Shown: positions 31,420 to 40,949, counted from the stretch's first letter. The stretch is 64,000 bases of DNA from Mycolicibacterium wolinskyi (GCF_002101965.1 NZ_LQQA01000033.1:62001-126000); one strand, 5' to 3'. Translations and numbers: made by a program. Notes: generated by a model from the letters alone, not told the origin.

Positions 31420-34071
31420 GTGACTCCCAGTCCTGATAACCGCGCCGATGCCCTCCCCAAGTCCTGGGATCCGGGTTCGGTAGAGGCTGACCTGTATCAG
31501 GGCTGGGTGAACGCGGGTTACTTCACGGCCGACCCGACGAGCGACAAGCCTGCGTACTCCATTGTGCTGCCGCCGCCGAACGTCACCGGCAGCCTGCACA
31601 TGGGCCACGCGCTCGACCACACCTTGATGGACGTGCTCACGCGGCGTAAGCGGATGCAGGGCTTCGAGGTGCTGTGGCTTCCCGGCATGGACCACGCCGG
31701 CATCGCGACCCAGACCGTCGTGGAAAAGCAGCTCGCAGTCGACGGCAAGACGAAGGAAGACTTCGGCCGCGAGCTGTTCATCGACAAGGTGTGGGACTGG
31801 AAGCGCGAGTCCGGTGGCACGATCGGTGGCCAGATGCGCCGCCTCGGCGACGGCGTCGACTGGAGCCGCGACCGCTTCACCATGGACGACGGTCTGTCCC
31901 GCGCGGTCCGCACGATCTTCAAGCGGCTGTTCGACGCCGGCCTGATCTACCAGGCCGAGCGGCTGGTCAACTGGTCGCCGGTGCTGGAGACGGCGATCAG
32001 CGACCTCGAGGTCAAGTACGAAGACGTCGAGGGCGAGCTGGTTTCGTTCCGGTACGGCTCGATGAACGACGACGAACCGCACATCATCGTCGCGACCACC
32101 CGCGTCGAGACGATGCTCGGCGACACCGCGATCGCGGTGCACCCCGACGACGAACGCTATCGCCACCTCGTCGGCAAGACGCTTCCGCATCCGTTCGTCG
32201 ACCGCGAGATGATCGTCGTCGCCGACACGCACGTCGACCCCGAATTCGGTACCGGCGCAGTCAAAGTCACCCCGGCGCACGATCCGAACGACTTCGAGAT
32301 CGGGCTGCGGCATCAACTCCCGATGCCCACGATAATGGATGCCAAGGGCCGGATCGCAGACACCGGAACGCAATTCGACGGGATGGACCGTTTCGAGGCG
32401 CGCGTCAAGGTGCGCGAGGCACTGGCCGAGCAGGGCCGCGTCGTCGCGGAGAAGCGCCCGTACCTGCACAGCGTGGGACATTCCGAGCGCAGCGGTGAAC
32501 CCATCGAGCCGCGCCTGTCCCTGCAGTGGTGGGTAAAGGTCGAAGGGCTCGCCAAGGCGGCCGGTGACGCGGTGCGCAACCGCGACACGGTGATTCATCC
32601 GCCGAGCCTGGAGCCGCGGTGGTTCGCCTGGGTGGACAACATGCACGACTGGTGCATCTCACGCCAGCTGTGGTGGGGCCACCGGATCCCGATCTGGCAC
32701 GGACCCAACGGCGAGACCGTGTGCGTTGGCCCGGACGAGACCCCGCCCGAGGGCTGGGAGCAGGACCCCGACGTCCTCGACACCTGGTTCTCGTCGGCGC
32801 TGTGGCCGTTCTCGACCATGGGCTGGCCGGACCACACCGCCGAACTGGCCAAGTTCTATCCGACGTCGGTGCTGGTGACGGGCTACGACATCCTGTTCTT
32901 CTGGGTCGCCCGGATGATGATGTTCGGCACCTTCGTCGGCGACGATCCGGCGATCACCCTCGAAGGCAAACGTGGCCCGCAGGTCCCGTTCGAGAATGTG
33001 TTCCTGCACGGCCTGATCCGCGACGAGTTCGGCCGCAAGATGAGCAAGTCGCGCGGCAACGGTATCGACCCACTGGATTGGGTCGACAAGTTCGGCGCCG
33101 ACGCGTTGCGCTTCACCCTGGCTCGCGGCGCCAGCCCGGGCGGTGATCTGTCGATCGGCGAAGACCACGCCCGCGCGTCGCGCAACTTCGCCACCAAGCT
33201 GTTCAACGCGACCCGCTTCGCGCTCATGAACGGGGCCGCTCCCGCGCCGTTGCCTGCTGCGCCAGAGCTGACCGATGCCGACCGGTGGATCCTCGGCCGG
33301 TTGGAAGAGGTTCGCGCAGAGGCCGATTCGGCCTTCGACAGCTACGAGTTCAGCCGGGCCTGCGAGTCGCTCTACCACTTCGCGTGGGACGAGTTCTGTG
33401 ACTGGTATGTGGAGCTGGCCAAGGTGCAGTTGAACGAGGGCGTCACGCACACGACCGCGGTGTTGGCCTTCGTCCTCGATGCGCTGCTCAAGCTGTTGCA
33501 TCCGGTCATGCCGTTCGTCACCGAGACGTTGTGGAAGACGCTCACCGATGGCGAGTCGGTGGTGATCGCGCAGTGGCCCGAGCCCTCCGGGTTCGCCCTG
33601 GATTCGGTTGCGACACAACGCATCATCGACATGCAGAAACTGATCACCGAGGTGCGCCGCTTCCGCAGCGACCAGGGTCTGGCGGACCGGCAGAAGGTCC
33701 CGGCCCGGTTGTCCGACATCGCGGCCGCGGGCCTGCAGGCACAGCTTCCGGCGATCAGCTCGCTGGCCTGGCTCACCGAAGCAGGGGAGGGGTTCACCCC
33801 GTCGGCCGCGGTCGAGGTCCGGTTGTCGCAGGGCACCGTCGTCGTCGAGGTCGACACCTCGGGCACCGTCGACGTCGAGGCCGAGCGGCGCAGGCTGGAA
33901 AAGGACCTCGCCGCCGCGCAGAAGGAATTGGCAACCACGACAGCCAAACTCGGCAACGACGCATTCCTGGCGAAGGCACCCGTGGAGGTCGTCGACAAGA
34001 TCCGGGGTCGCCAGCAACTGGCGAATGAAGAGGTCGAACGCATCACCGCACGCCTGGCCGGGTTGCGATGA
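31420..34071 (+). CDS. valS: Valyl-tRNA synthetase
   Basis: The 883-residue class I synthetase charges tRNA-Val. The ATP site HIGH signature appears as SLHMGHALDH (about residues 58-67) and the KMSKS loop in GRKMSKSRGNG (about residues 539-549). The editing domain with TTRVETMLGDTA and the C-terminal coiled coil (RRRLEKDLAAAQKELATTTAKL) are present. GTG 31420 is the likely start, with the family N-terminus LPKSWDPGSVEADLYQGW. folC follows after 27 bp. Confidence 0.97.
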   Translation: MTPSPDNRADALPKSWDPGSVEADLYQGWVNAGYFTADPTSDKPAYSIVLPPPNVTGSLHMGHALDHTLMDVLTRRKRMQGFEVLWLPGMDHAGIATQTVVEKQLAVDGKTKEDFGRELFIDKVWDWKRESGGTIGGQMRRLGDGVDWSRDRFTMDDGLSRAVRTIFKRLFDAGLIYQAERLVNWSPVLETAISDLEVKYEDVEGELVSFRYGSMNDDEPHIIVATTRVETMLGDTAIAVHPDDERYRHLVGKTLPHPFVDREMIVVADTHVDPEFGTGAVKVTPAHDPNDFEIGLRHQLPMPTIMDAKGRIADTGTQFDGMDRFEARVKVREALAEQGRVVAEKRPYLHSVGHSERSGEPIEPRLSLQWWVKVEGLAKAAGDAVRNRDTVIHPPSLEPRWFAWVDNMHDWCISRQLWWGHRIPIWHGPNGETVCVGPDETPPEGWEQDPDVLDTWFSSALWPFSTMGWPDHTAELAKFYPTSVLVTGYDILFFWVARMMMFGTFVGDDPAITLEGKRGPQVPFENVFLHGLIRDEFGRKMSKSRGNGIDPLDWVDKFGADALRFTLARGASPGGDLSIGEDHARASRNFATKLFNATRFALMNGAAPAPLPAAPELTDADRWILGRLEEVRAEADSAFDSYEFSRACESLYHFAWDEFCDWYVELAKVQLNEGVTHTTAVLAFVLDALLKLLHPVMPFVTETLWKTLTDGESVVIAQWPEPSGFALDSVATQRIIDMQKLITEVRRFRSDQGLADRQKVPARLSDIAAAGLQAQLPAISSLAWLTEAGEGFTPSAAVEVRLSQGTVVVEVDTSGTVDVEAERRRLEKDLAAAQKELATTTAKLGNDAFLAKAPVEVVDKIRGRQQLANEEVERITARLAGLR

Positions 34072-34098
34072 GCGCCCGCGCGAGGAGCAGGGAATCCG

Positions 34099-35508
34099 GT
34101 GACTGACCCAGTTCCTTCGCCGGACGAAATCGCCGCGTTGCTGCAGGTCGAGCATCTGCTCGACCAGCGGTGGCCGGAGACCAAACTGGAGCCGAGCACC
34201 ACACGCATCGCGGCCCTGCTCGAACTGCTCGGCTCACCGCAACGGGCTTATCCGTCGATCCACGTGGCGGGCACCAACGGCAAGACGTCCGTATGCCGCA
34301 TCATCGATGCGCTGCTGACCGCACTGCACCGGCGCACCGGGCGCACCACGAGCCCGCACCTGCAGTCCGCGGTCGAGCGCATATCGATTGACGGCAAACC
34401 GATCTCGCCGGCTCACTACGTGCAGACCTATACCGAGATCGAGCCCTTCGTGCAACTGGTCGACCAGCAGTCGGAGGCGGCGGGCGGACCGGCCATGAGC
34501 AAGTTCGAGGTGCTCACGGCCATGGCTTTCTCGGCATTCGCCGACGCGCCGATCGATGTCGCCGTGGTGGAGGTCGGCATGGGCGGGCGCTGGGACGCCA
34601 CCAACGTCGTCAACGCTCCGGTCGCGGTGATCACCCCGATCGGCATCGACCACACCGACTATCTGGGCGACACCATCGCCGCGATCGCGGGCGAGAAGGC
34701 CGGCATCATCACCCGCCAGGAAGAGGATTTGGTGCCGACCGACACCGTCGCGGTGATCGCCAAACAGGACCCCGAGGCCATGGAGGTGCTGCTCGCCGAG
34801 GCGGTCCGCGCCGACGCCGCGGTCGCCAGGGAGGATTCCGAATTCGCGGTTCTGGGACGCCAGGTGGCCATCGGTGGTCAGCTACTGGAACTGCAGGGCC
34901 TCGGCGGGGTGTACTCCGACATCTTCCTGCCACTACACGGTGAGCATCAGGCCCACAACGCCGTGGTGGCGCTGGGCGCGGTGGAGGCGTTCTTCGGAGC
35001 CGGCGCGGACCGGCAACTGGACGTCGAGGCGGTACGGGCCGGGTTCGCCGCGGTGCGCAGCCCCGGCCGGCTGGAGCGGATGCGCAGCGCACCAACGGTT
35101 TTCATCGACGCCGCACACAATCCGGCAGGCGCGGCGGCGTTGGCGCAGACGCTGCAGCAGGAGTTCGATTTCCGGCTTCTGGTCGGCGTCGTGTCGGTCA
35201 TGGCCGACAAGGACGTCGACGGCATTCTGACCGCGCTGGAGCCGGCATTCGACCAGATCGTGGTGACGCACAACGGGTCGCCACGCGCTCTGGACGTCGA
35301 ATCGCTGGCCCTGCGGGCAGAGGAACGATTCGGCCAGGACCGTGTGATCACCGCTGCGACCTTGCCCGATGCCATCGAAACGGCCACCGCCCTGGTCGAG
35401 GAGTCCGGTGCGGAGGGCGAGGGGTTCTCCGGGGCGGGCGTCGTGATCACCGGTTCGGTGGTGACCGCGGGCGCGGCCCGGACCCTGTTCGGACGGGATC
35501 CCGCATGA
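34099..35508 (+). CDS. folC: Bifunctional dihydrofolate synthase / folylpolyglutamate synthase
   Basis: The 469-residue Mur-ligase-fold enzyme has the P-loop HVAGTNGKTSVCRIIDALL and the family segment VAVVEVGMGGRWDATNV. ITPIGIDHTDYLGDTI and DAAHNPAGAAAL are further markers. It adds glutamate to dihydropteroate and then extends the folate tail. GTG 34099 follows a short GGAATC-type sequence. The stop overlaps the DUF4233 gene (ATGA), and this valS-folC-DUF4233-ndk order is the mycobacterial norm. Confidence 0.95.
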   Translation: MTDPVPSPDEIAALLQVEHLLDQRWPETKLEPSTTRIAALLELLGSPQRAYPSIHVAGTNGKTSVCRIIDALLTALHRRTGRTTSPHLQSAVERISIDGKPISPAHYVQTYTEIEPFVQLVDQQSEAAGGPAMSKFEVLTAMAFSAFADAPIDVAVVEVGMGGRWDATNVVNAPVAVITPIGIDHTDYLGDTIAAIAGEKAGIITRQEEDLVPTDTVAVIAKQDPEAMEVLLAEAVRADAAVAREDSEFAVLGRQVAIGGQLLELQGLGGVYSDIFLPLHGEHQAHNAVVALGAVEAFFGAGADRQLDVEAVRAGFAAVRSPGRLERMRSAPTVFIDAAHNPAGAAALAQTLQQEFDFRLLVGVVSVMADKDVDGILTALEPAFDQIVVTHNGSPRALDVESLALRAEERFGQDRVITAATLPDAIETATALVEESGAEGEGFSGAGVVITGSVVTAGAARTLFGRDPA

Positions 35509-35894
35509 GCACATCTCCGACACCGCCGGATCCGTGGAAGAGCTTCCGCGGAGTGATGGCGGGGACGCTGATCCTGGAAGCCATTGTGGTGCTCCTGGCG
35601 CTACCGGTCGTCGCCGTCGGCGAGAGCGGTCTCACCTGGACCGCCGGCGGCTACCTCATCGGGCTGGCCGTCGTGCTGATCCTGATGTGCGGCGTGCAGG
35701 GCAGACCGTGGGCGATCTGGGCCAACCTCGGCATCCAGGTTGTCCTGATCGCCGGGGTGGTGATCCACGGTGCCATCGGCTTCATCGGGGTGGTGTTCGC
35801 CGTCGTCTGGCTATTGATCGTGTACCTGCGCACAGAGGTCAAACGCAGACAGGAACGTGGCCTGCTGCCGGGCCAGCAACCACCTCCGGAATAG
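35505..35894 (+). CDS. DUF4233 membrane protein
   Basis: The 129-residue integral membrane protein has about four helices (MAGTLILEAIVVLLALPVVA; YLIGLAVVLILMCGV; WANLGIQVVLIAGVVIHGAI; GVVFAVVWLLIVYL) and a basic tail, KRRQERGLLPGQ. It belongs to the actinobacterial DUF4233 family that sits beside folC; the function is unknown. Its ATG overlaps the folC stop by 4 bp. Confidence 0.9.
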   Translation: MSTSPTPPDPWKSFRGVMAGTLILEAIVVLLALPVVAVGESGLTWTAGGYLIGLAVVLILMCGVQGRPWAIWANLGIQVVLIAGVVIHGAIGFIGVVFAVVWLLIVYLRTEVKRRQERGLLPGQQPPPE

Positions 35895-35944
35895 CGGGGG
35901 GACCTGCTGAGCGGCGCCGGCTACCGACCGGTACTCTTTCTGCC

Positions 35945-36367
35945 GTGACTGAGCGGACCCTCGTGTTGATCAAGCCCGACGGCGTGAAGCGCCAACTCGT
36001 AGGGGAGATCCTCAGCCGGATCGAACGCAAGGGTTTGACGCTTGCGGCCCTCGAACTCAAGAACGTCAGCGATGACCTGGCCCGGCAGCACTACGCCGAG
36101 CACGAAGACAAGCCGTTCTTCGGGTCCCTGCTGGAATTCATCACCTCCGGGCCGGTTGTCGCGGCCATCGTCGAGGGCCCGCGTGCCGTGGCCGCGTTCC
36201 GTCAGATCGCCGGCGGCACCGATCCCGTGGAGAAGGCCGTTCCCGGCACGATCCGCGGTGACCTGGCACTTGTCACCCAGGACAACCTCGTGCACGGCTC
36301 GGATTCGCTCGAATCAGCCGCCCGCGAGATTGCTCTGTGGTTCCCAGGCGAAGCCACTTCTTCCTGA
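35945..36367 (+). CDS. ndk: Nucleoside diphosphate kinase
   Basis: The 140-residue kinase balances nucleoside triphosphates. It starts RTLVLIKPDGVKRQLVGEIL and carries the phospho-histidine in DNLVHGSDSLESA (about residue 117). Length and motifs are normal. GTG 35945 is chosen because it gives the family start; the frame is open further left but overlaps DUF4233. Confidence 0.96.
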   Translation: MTERTLVLIKPDGVKRQLVGEILSRIERKGLTLAALELKNVSDDLARQHYAEHEDKPFFGSLLEFITSGPVVAAIVEGPRAVAAFRQIAGGTDPVEKAVPGTIRGDLALVTQDNLVHGSDSLESAAREIALWFPGEATSS

Positions 36368-36668
36368 TCCGCCGCGCGGTCTCTCTGGCCGTCTGGTCAG
36401 AACCGCGTCAGTGATGTGGGATACTGGTTCCGGGTAATCGGCCTCAACCGGGGCTGATCACCCGAATGAAGACTTCGACGAGCGCGACCACCGCAATCCG
36501 GTGTGGCGCCGACCGTCCAGCCATCATTCAGCCAGGCACCGGGTGGGTTCGGTAGACGAGCCGCTCGGAGCGAGACCACAACAAGCCCGGGGAACGTATC
36601 CCGGGCCAATAGCGGAAGCCCTCGCGTGGCCGCGTCGCACGACGCGCCCGGGGGCTTGAGGAGAATTC
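36368..36668 (+). promoter_or_regulatory. rne leader region, structured
   Basis: The 301-bp gap has no gene. GCCCGGG (36585-36591) pairs with CCCGGGC (36600-36606). A second hairpin has outer arms AAGCCC (36616-36621) and GGGCTT (36652-36657) and an inner GCGTC/GACGC stem (36632-36636, 36641-36645). The second ends exactly where the GAGGAGA ribosome-binding site begins. RNase E autoregulates through its leader in other bacteria, so a similar role is conceivable. Confidence 0.55.
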
Positions 36669-39600
36669 GTGGCCGAAGATGCCCATACCGAAGACCTATC
36701 ACCCCAGACTCCGCAGCAGGAGGGACTCCCAGAGCGGCTGAGAGTCCACTCGCTGGCGCGAGTTCTGGGCACCACCAGCCGGCGCGTGCTCGATGCACTC
36801 GCCGAGTTCGACGGCCGGCAGCGCAGCGCCCACTCCACCATCGACAAGGTCGATGCCGAGCGCGTGCGCGAGGCGTTGGCCGTCGAGCCCGCCCAGGCCG
36901 GTCAACCCGTCGAGGCGGCCGAGCCGGTGCAGGTCGACGCGGTCACCGTGGCGGTGACCGAGGCTGTGGTGGTGGCCCCGGCCGAGGAGCCGTCGCCGGC
37001 CGAAGAAGCACCCGACGAAGAAGCACCGGCCGAGGCTGTCGAGGCCCAGCCGGAAACCGCGGAAGCCGACGAGCCCGCGGCAACCGCGCTTGTGGGTGAT
37101 GAGCCGGAGTCGCGGCTAATTCTCGAGACCGCGAACATCCCGCCGGCGCGCGAAGCCCACACCGAGCGGGCTGATTACCTGCCGCTCTTCGTCGCCCCGC
37201 AGCCCGTGTCCTTCGAACCGGTCGACATCGACGACGACGAGGACGAGGACGATGACTCGGAGTCCGACACCGACGAGGAACAGGCCGACAAGCCGGCCGC
37301 ACGCAGGCGCCGCCGTGGCCGTCGTGGCCGTGGCCGCGGACGTGGCGAACAGAGCGACGGTGACGCGGGCGAGGGCGACGACAACGTCGACGAGCAGGGT
37401 GACACCGGCGATCAGGACACCGGCGACGAGTCCGACGAATCCGACGAGGGCGGCGACGAGGACAGCACCGGCACCGACGGCAGCACTCGCCGCCGGCGGC
37501 GGCGGCGCAGGCGCAAGGCCGGCTCGGGCGATGACGACGGATCGGCGGTGTCTCCGGACGATCCGCCCAACACCGTCGTGCACGAGCGTGCTCCGCGCGC
37601 GGACAAGTCCGACAAAGACGAGATCCAGGGCATCAGCGGATCGACCCGGCTCGAAGCCAAGCGGCAGCGGCGGCGCGACGGCCGCGACGCCGGCCGCCGC
37701 CGTCCGCCGATCCTGAGCGAGGCCGAGTTCCTGGCCCGCCGGGAAGCCGTCGAGCGGACGATGATCGTGCGCGACAAGGTGCGCACCGAGCCACCGCACG
37801 AAGGCGCCCGCTATACCCAGATCGCGGTGCTCGAGGACGGCGTCGTGGTCGAACACTTCGTCACCTCAGCGGCCTCGGCGTCCCTGGTCGGCAACATCTA
37901 TCTCGGCATCGTGCAGAACGTGCTGCCCTCGATGGAGGCCGCCTTCGTCGACATCGGCCGCGGCCGCAACGGTGTGCTCTACGCCGGCGAGGTCAACTGG
38001 GAAGCCGCCGGGCTCGGCGGGCAGAACCGCAAGATCGAGCAGGCCCTCAAGCCAGGCGATTACGTCGTCGTGCAGGTCAGCAAGGACCCGGTCGGGCACA
38101 AAGGCGCCCGGCTCACCACGCAGGTGTCGTTGGCCGGCCGCTACCTGGTCTATGTGCCGGGGGCGTCCTCGACGGGTATCAGTCGCAAGCTGCCCGACAC
38201 CGAGCGGCAGCGGCTCAAGGAGATCCTGCGTGAGGTGGTCCCGTCAGACGCGGGCGTGATCATCCGTACCGCCTCGGAGGGTGTGAAAGAAGAGGACATC
38301 CGATCCGACGTCGAGCGGCTGCAGAAGCGGTGGACGGAGATCGAGGCCAAAGCCGCCGAGATCACCGAGAAGAAGGCCGGCGCGGCCGTCGCGCTCTACG
38401 AAGAGCCCGACGTGCTGGTCAAGGTGATCCGCGACCTGTTCAACGAAGACTTCTCCGGGCTCATCGTCTCCGGTGACGACGCCTGGAACACCATCAACTC
38501 CTACGTGAACACCGTTGCGCCCGACCTGATGGGCCGGCTCAGCAAATACGAGCCTGCCGGGGCCGACGCGCCGGACGTGTTCGCCGTGCACCGCATCGAC
38601 GAACAGCTGGCCAAGGCGATGGACCGCAAGGTGTGGCTGCCGTCGGGCGGCACGCTCGTCATCGACCGCACCGAGGCGATGACCGTCGTCGACGTCAACA
38701 CCGGCAAGTTCACCGGCTCGGGCGGCAATCTGGAGCAGACCGTCACTCGCAACAACCTGGAAGCCGCCGAGGAGATCGTGCGGCAACTCCGGTTGCGCGA
38801 CATCGGCGGCATCGTCGTCATCGACTTCATCGACATGGTGCTGGAGTCCAACCGTGACCTCGTGCTGCGGCGGCTGACCGAAGCGCTCGCCCGTGACCGC
38901 ACGCGCCACCAGGTGTCCGAAGTCACGTCGCTCGGCTTGGTGCAGCTGACCCGAAAGCGGTTGGGCACCGGGCTGATCGAGGCGTTCTCGACGGCGTGCA
39001 CGCACTGCGGCGGCCGCGGGATCGTGTTGCACGGCGACCCCGTCGACTCCGCATCGACCAACGGCGGCCGCAAGGCCGAGTCCCCGGGCGGCGGCGGGCG
39101 TCGCGGTAAGCGCGGCAAGAAGGGCGCGGCTCGCACCGAAGAAGTGCATGTGGCCAAGGTGCCGGCGCATGCGGCGGGCGAACACCCGATGTTCAAGGCG
39201 ATGGCCGCGGCCAACGGTCGCCACGACGAGGACTCCGACGAGGACACGGCCGGCGAGGACCGCGAGGTTCTCGAAACCGAAGGCGACGACGAGCAGACTG
39301 CCGCCGAACACACCGTGCCCGAGACCGCCGGCGCACTTGGCGACGACGACTTCGAGGACACCGAGGACGAGGACGACGAGTCCGACGACACCGAGGACGA
39401 GATCGACCTCGATGATGACGAGGACGAAGACGACCTCGACGAGGACATCGAGGTGATCAATGGCTCGGATGACTCCGACGACTCCGATGACGATGACACC
39501 GATGACTCGGACGAGGATTCAGACGAAGACGACTCGGACGAGGACTCGGACGACGACGACTCCGATGACGAGGACGAGGACGACGAGCCGGCTGTCGTGG

Positions 39601-39689
39601 TCTACCAGCCGCCGGTAGCGGTGGCCCGTGGCCGCGTCCGCCGCCGGGCAGCCGCGCGCCCCGCCGGCCCGCCCGCACACGAGGGCTGA
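36669..39689 (+). CDS. rne: Ribonuclease E/G
   Basis: This is the 1006-residue essential endoribonuclease. The N-terminal ~330 residues are a disordered, acidic Ala/Glu/Asp region with a basic RRRRRRGRRGRG patch. The catalytic core begins near residue 360, with the S1 domain at GNIYLGIVQNVLPSMEAAFV. Catalytic Asp segments are MTVVDVNTGKFTG and IVVIDFIDMVLESN. The zinc-link CTHCGGRG joins monomers. The C-terminus is a nearly pure Asp/Glu/Ser tract (nt 39460-39590). The disordered flanks around a central core are the actinobacterial layout. GTG 36669 follows GAGGAGA. Confidence 0.95.
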   Translation: MAEDAHTEDLSPQTPQQEGLPERLRVHSLARVLGTTSRRVLDALAEFDGRQRSAHSTIDKVDAERVREALAVEPAQAGQPVEAAEPVQVDAVTVAVTEAVVVAPAEEPSPAEEAPDEEAPAEAVEAQPETAEADEPAATALVGDEPESRLILETANIPPAREAHTERADYLPLFVAPQPVSFEPVDIDDDEDEDDDSESDTDEEQADKPAARRRRRGRRGRGRGRGEQSDGDAGEGDDNVDEQGDTGDQDTGDESDESDEGGDEDSTGTDGSTRRRRRRRRRKAGSGDDDGSAVSPDDPPNTVVHERAPRADKSDKDEIQGISGSTRLEAKRQRRRDGRDAGRRRPPILSEAEFLARREAVERTMIVRDKVRTEPPHEGARYTQIAVLEDGVVVEHFVTSAASASLVGNIYLGIVQNVLPSMEAAFVDIGRGRNGVLYAGEVNWEAAGLGGQNRKIEQALKPGDYVVVQVSKDPVGHKGARLTTQVSLAGRYLVYVPGASSTGISRKLPDTERQRLKEILREVVPSDAGVIIRTASEGVKEEDIRSDVERLQKRWTEIEAKAAEITEKKAGAAVALYEEPDVLVKVIRDLFNEDFSGLIVSGDDAWNTINSYVNTVAPDLMGRLSKYEPAGADAPDVFAVHRIDEQLAKAMDRKVWLPSGGTLVIDRTEAMTVVDVNTGKFTGSGGNLEQTVTRNNLEAAEEIVRQLRLRDIGGIVVIDFIDMVLESNRDLVLRRLTEALARDRTRHQVSEVTSLGLVQLTRKRLGTGLIEAFSTACTHCGGRGIVLHGDPVDSASTNGGRKAESPGGGGRRGKRGKKGAARTEEVHVAKVPAHAAGEHPMFKAMAAANGRHDEDSDEDTAGEDREVLETEGDDEQTAAEHTVPETAGALGDDDFEDTEDEDDESDDTEDEIDLDDDEDEDDLDEDIEVINGSDDSDDSDDDDTDDSDEDSDEDDSDEDSDDDDSDDEDEDDEPAVVVYQPPVAVARGRVRRRAAARPAGPPAHEG

Positions 39690-39692
39690 CCG

Positions 39693-40103
39693 GTGGCGTT
39701 CACCGACGACGAGCTCGCGTACCTGAGGTCACAACCGGTGGCGCGGCTGGCGACGGTGAACGCCGACGGGCAGCCCGATGTCGTCCCGGTCGCCTTCGAG
39801 GTGGACGGTTCCGACATCTGGGTGGGTGGCGTAGGTGCCGATGTGCTGCGGACCCGCAAGCTCGTCAACATCGCTCAGGGCCGCACCCAGGTCTCGCTAG
39901 TCGTCGACGATCTGGTGTCGATGGACCCGTTCATTGCCAGAGCAATCCGCGTCTACGGCGACGCGGAACCACCCGTCGAACGCGTCGGCATGATGGGGCC
40001 CGGCTGGTATGCGCGCATCACCCCGCGGGTGTCGTGGAGCTGGAATCTGGCCGGTGAACCCGCAGGCGAGCAGTGGTACGGCGCCCGGCGCGCCGTGCAC
40101 TAG
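39693..40103 (+). CDS. Pyridoxamine-5'-phosphate oxidase-like, F420-dependent oxidoreductase family
   Basis: The 136-residue split-barrel protein begins with TDDELAYLRSQPVARLATVNADGQPDVVPV, typical of PPOX-class F420- or flavin-binding proteins of mycobacteria. The C-terminal TPRVSWSWNLAGEP is also seen in this group. It is likely a small F420H2-dependent reductase of unknown substrate. It starts 3 bp after rne with GTG, so it probably shares its transcript. It lies where other mycobacteria carry different genes between rne and rplU. Confidence 0.83.
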   Translation: MAFTDDELAYLRSQPVARLATVNADGQPDVVPVAFEVDGSDIWVGGVGADVLRTRKLVNIAQGRTQVSLVVDDLVSMDPFIARAIRVYGDAEPPVERVGMMGPGWYARITPRVSWSWNLAGEPAGEQWYGARRAVH

Positions 40104-40264
40104 GGCCGGTTTGACCCTTTACCCGCTGGTCACGTACCCTTGACCAGTTGTCGTCAGTGCCTGTGGTTCGCAGGCTGGCGACGGCGGGGCACCCCGCCAC
40201 CCAAGACCCGCGCACGCACCGACCGGTAACGCGCGCCCGCAGAGCAGCTAGAGCAGAGGACACG
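40104..40264 (+). promoter_or_regulatory. rplU-rpmA leader with two hairpins
   Basis: The 161-bp leader holds a hairpin at 40151-40183 (GCCTG 40159-40163 / CAGGC 40171-40175, flanked by CGTC/GACG). A second stem, GGCGGGG (40183-40189) / CCCCGCC (40192-40198), directly abuts it. GAGCAGAGGA precedes the ATG. It may be an L21 autoregulatory leader or an attenuator. Confidence 0.45.
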
Positions 40265-40576
40265 ATGGCGACATACGCAATCGTCAAGACCGGCGGCAAG
40301 CAGTACAAGGTTGCCGTCGGCGACGTGGTGAAGGTTGAGAAGCTCGACTCCGAGCCCGGCGCGTCGGTATCGCTGCCCGTCGCTCTTGTGGTCGACGGCG
40401 CGAAGGTCACCAGCAAGGCCGATGACCTGGCCAAGGTCGCGGTCACCGGCGAGGTGCTCGAGCACACCAAGGGTCCCAAGATCCGCATCCACAAGTTCAA
40501 GAACAAGACCGGTTACCACAAGCGCCAGGGGCACCGTCAGCAGCTGACTGTGCTCAAGGTCACGGGCATCAAGTAA
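40265..40576 (+). CDS. rplU: 50S ribosomal protein L21
   Basis: The 103-residue L21 starts ATYAIVKTGGKQYKVAVGDV and ends with the 23S rRNA-binding part KNKTGYHKRQGHRQQLTVLK. ATG 40265 is preceded by GCAGAGGA. It is followed by rpmA after 16 bp, the conserved pairing. Confidence 0.97.
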   Translation: MATYAIVKTGGKQYKVAVGDVVKVEKLDSEPGASVSLPVALVVDGAKVTSKADDLAKVAVTGEVLEHTKGPKIRIHKFKNKTGYHKRQGHRQQLTVLKVTGIK

Positions 40577-40592
40577 TAGGAGGCGTTTCGAC

Positions 40593-40859
40593 ATGGCACA
40601 CAAGAAGGGCGCTTCCAGCTCACGCAACGGTCGCGAATCAGCCGCCCAGCGGCTCGGCGTCAAGCGGTTCGGCGGCCAGGTCGTCAAGGCCGGCGAGATC
40701 CTCGTCCGCCAGCGCGGCACCCATTTCCACCCCGGCGTCAACGTCGGTCGTGGCGGCGACGACACCCTGTTCGCCCTGGCTCCCGGCGCCGTGGAGTTCG
40801 GCTCCAAGCGTGGCCGCAAGCACGTGAACATCGTTCCCGTGCCGCGCCCGGAGGCCTGA
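40593..40859 (+). CDS. rpmA: 50S ribosomal protein L27
   Basis: The 88-residue L27 begins AHKKGASSSRNGRESAAQRL, the N-terminal tail reaching the peptidyl-transferase centre, with no Firmicutes-type cleaved extension. RQRGTHFHPGVNVGRGGDDT is the family signature. GGAGG lies 8 bp upstream of ATG 40593. Confidence 0.97.
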   Translation: MAHKKGASSSRNGRESAAQRLGVKRFGGQVVKAGEILVRQRGTHFHPGVNVGRGGDDTLFALAPGAVEFGSKRGRKHVNIVPVPRPEA

Positions 40860-40947
40860 GACATCGAGGATTCTCCGCGAATGTGAAGCAGCTGCGAGTT
40901 CTCGATAGAACTTTCGCGATAGCTTCACATTCGACGGAGAGGATGTC
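40860..40947 (+). promoter_or_regulatory. Extended hairpin covering the obg ribosome-binding site
   Basis: The whole rpmA-obg gap can fold on itself. GACATC (40860-40865) pairs with GATGTC (40942-40947). CTCCG-CGAATGTGAAGC on the left matches GCTTCACATTCG-A-CGGAG on the right with a single bulge. The apical GTTCT/AGAAC stem closes it. The obg Shine-Dalgarno sequence GGAGAGGA (40936-40943) lies in the right arm, so the fold would hide it. This could control obg translation or act as a terminator/processing site. Confidence 0.6.
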
Positions 40948-40949
40948 CG

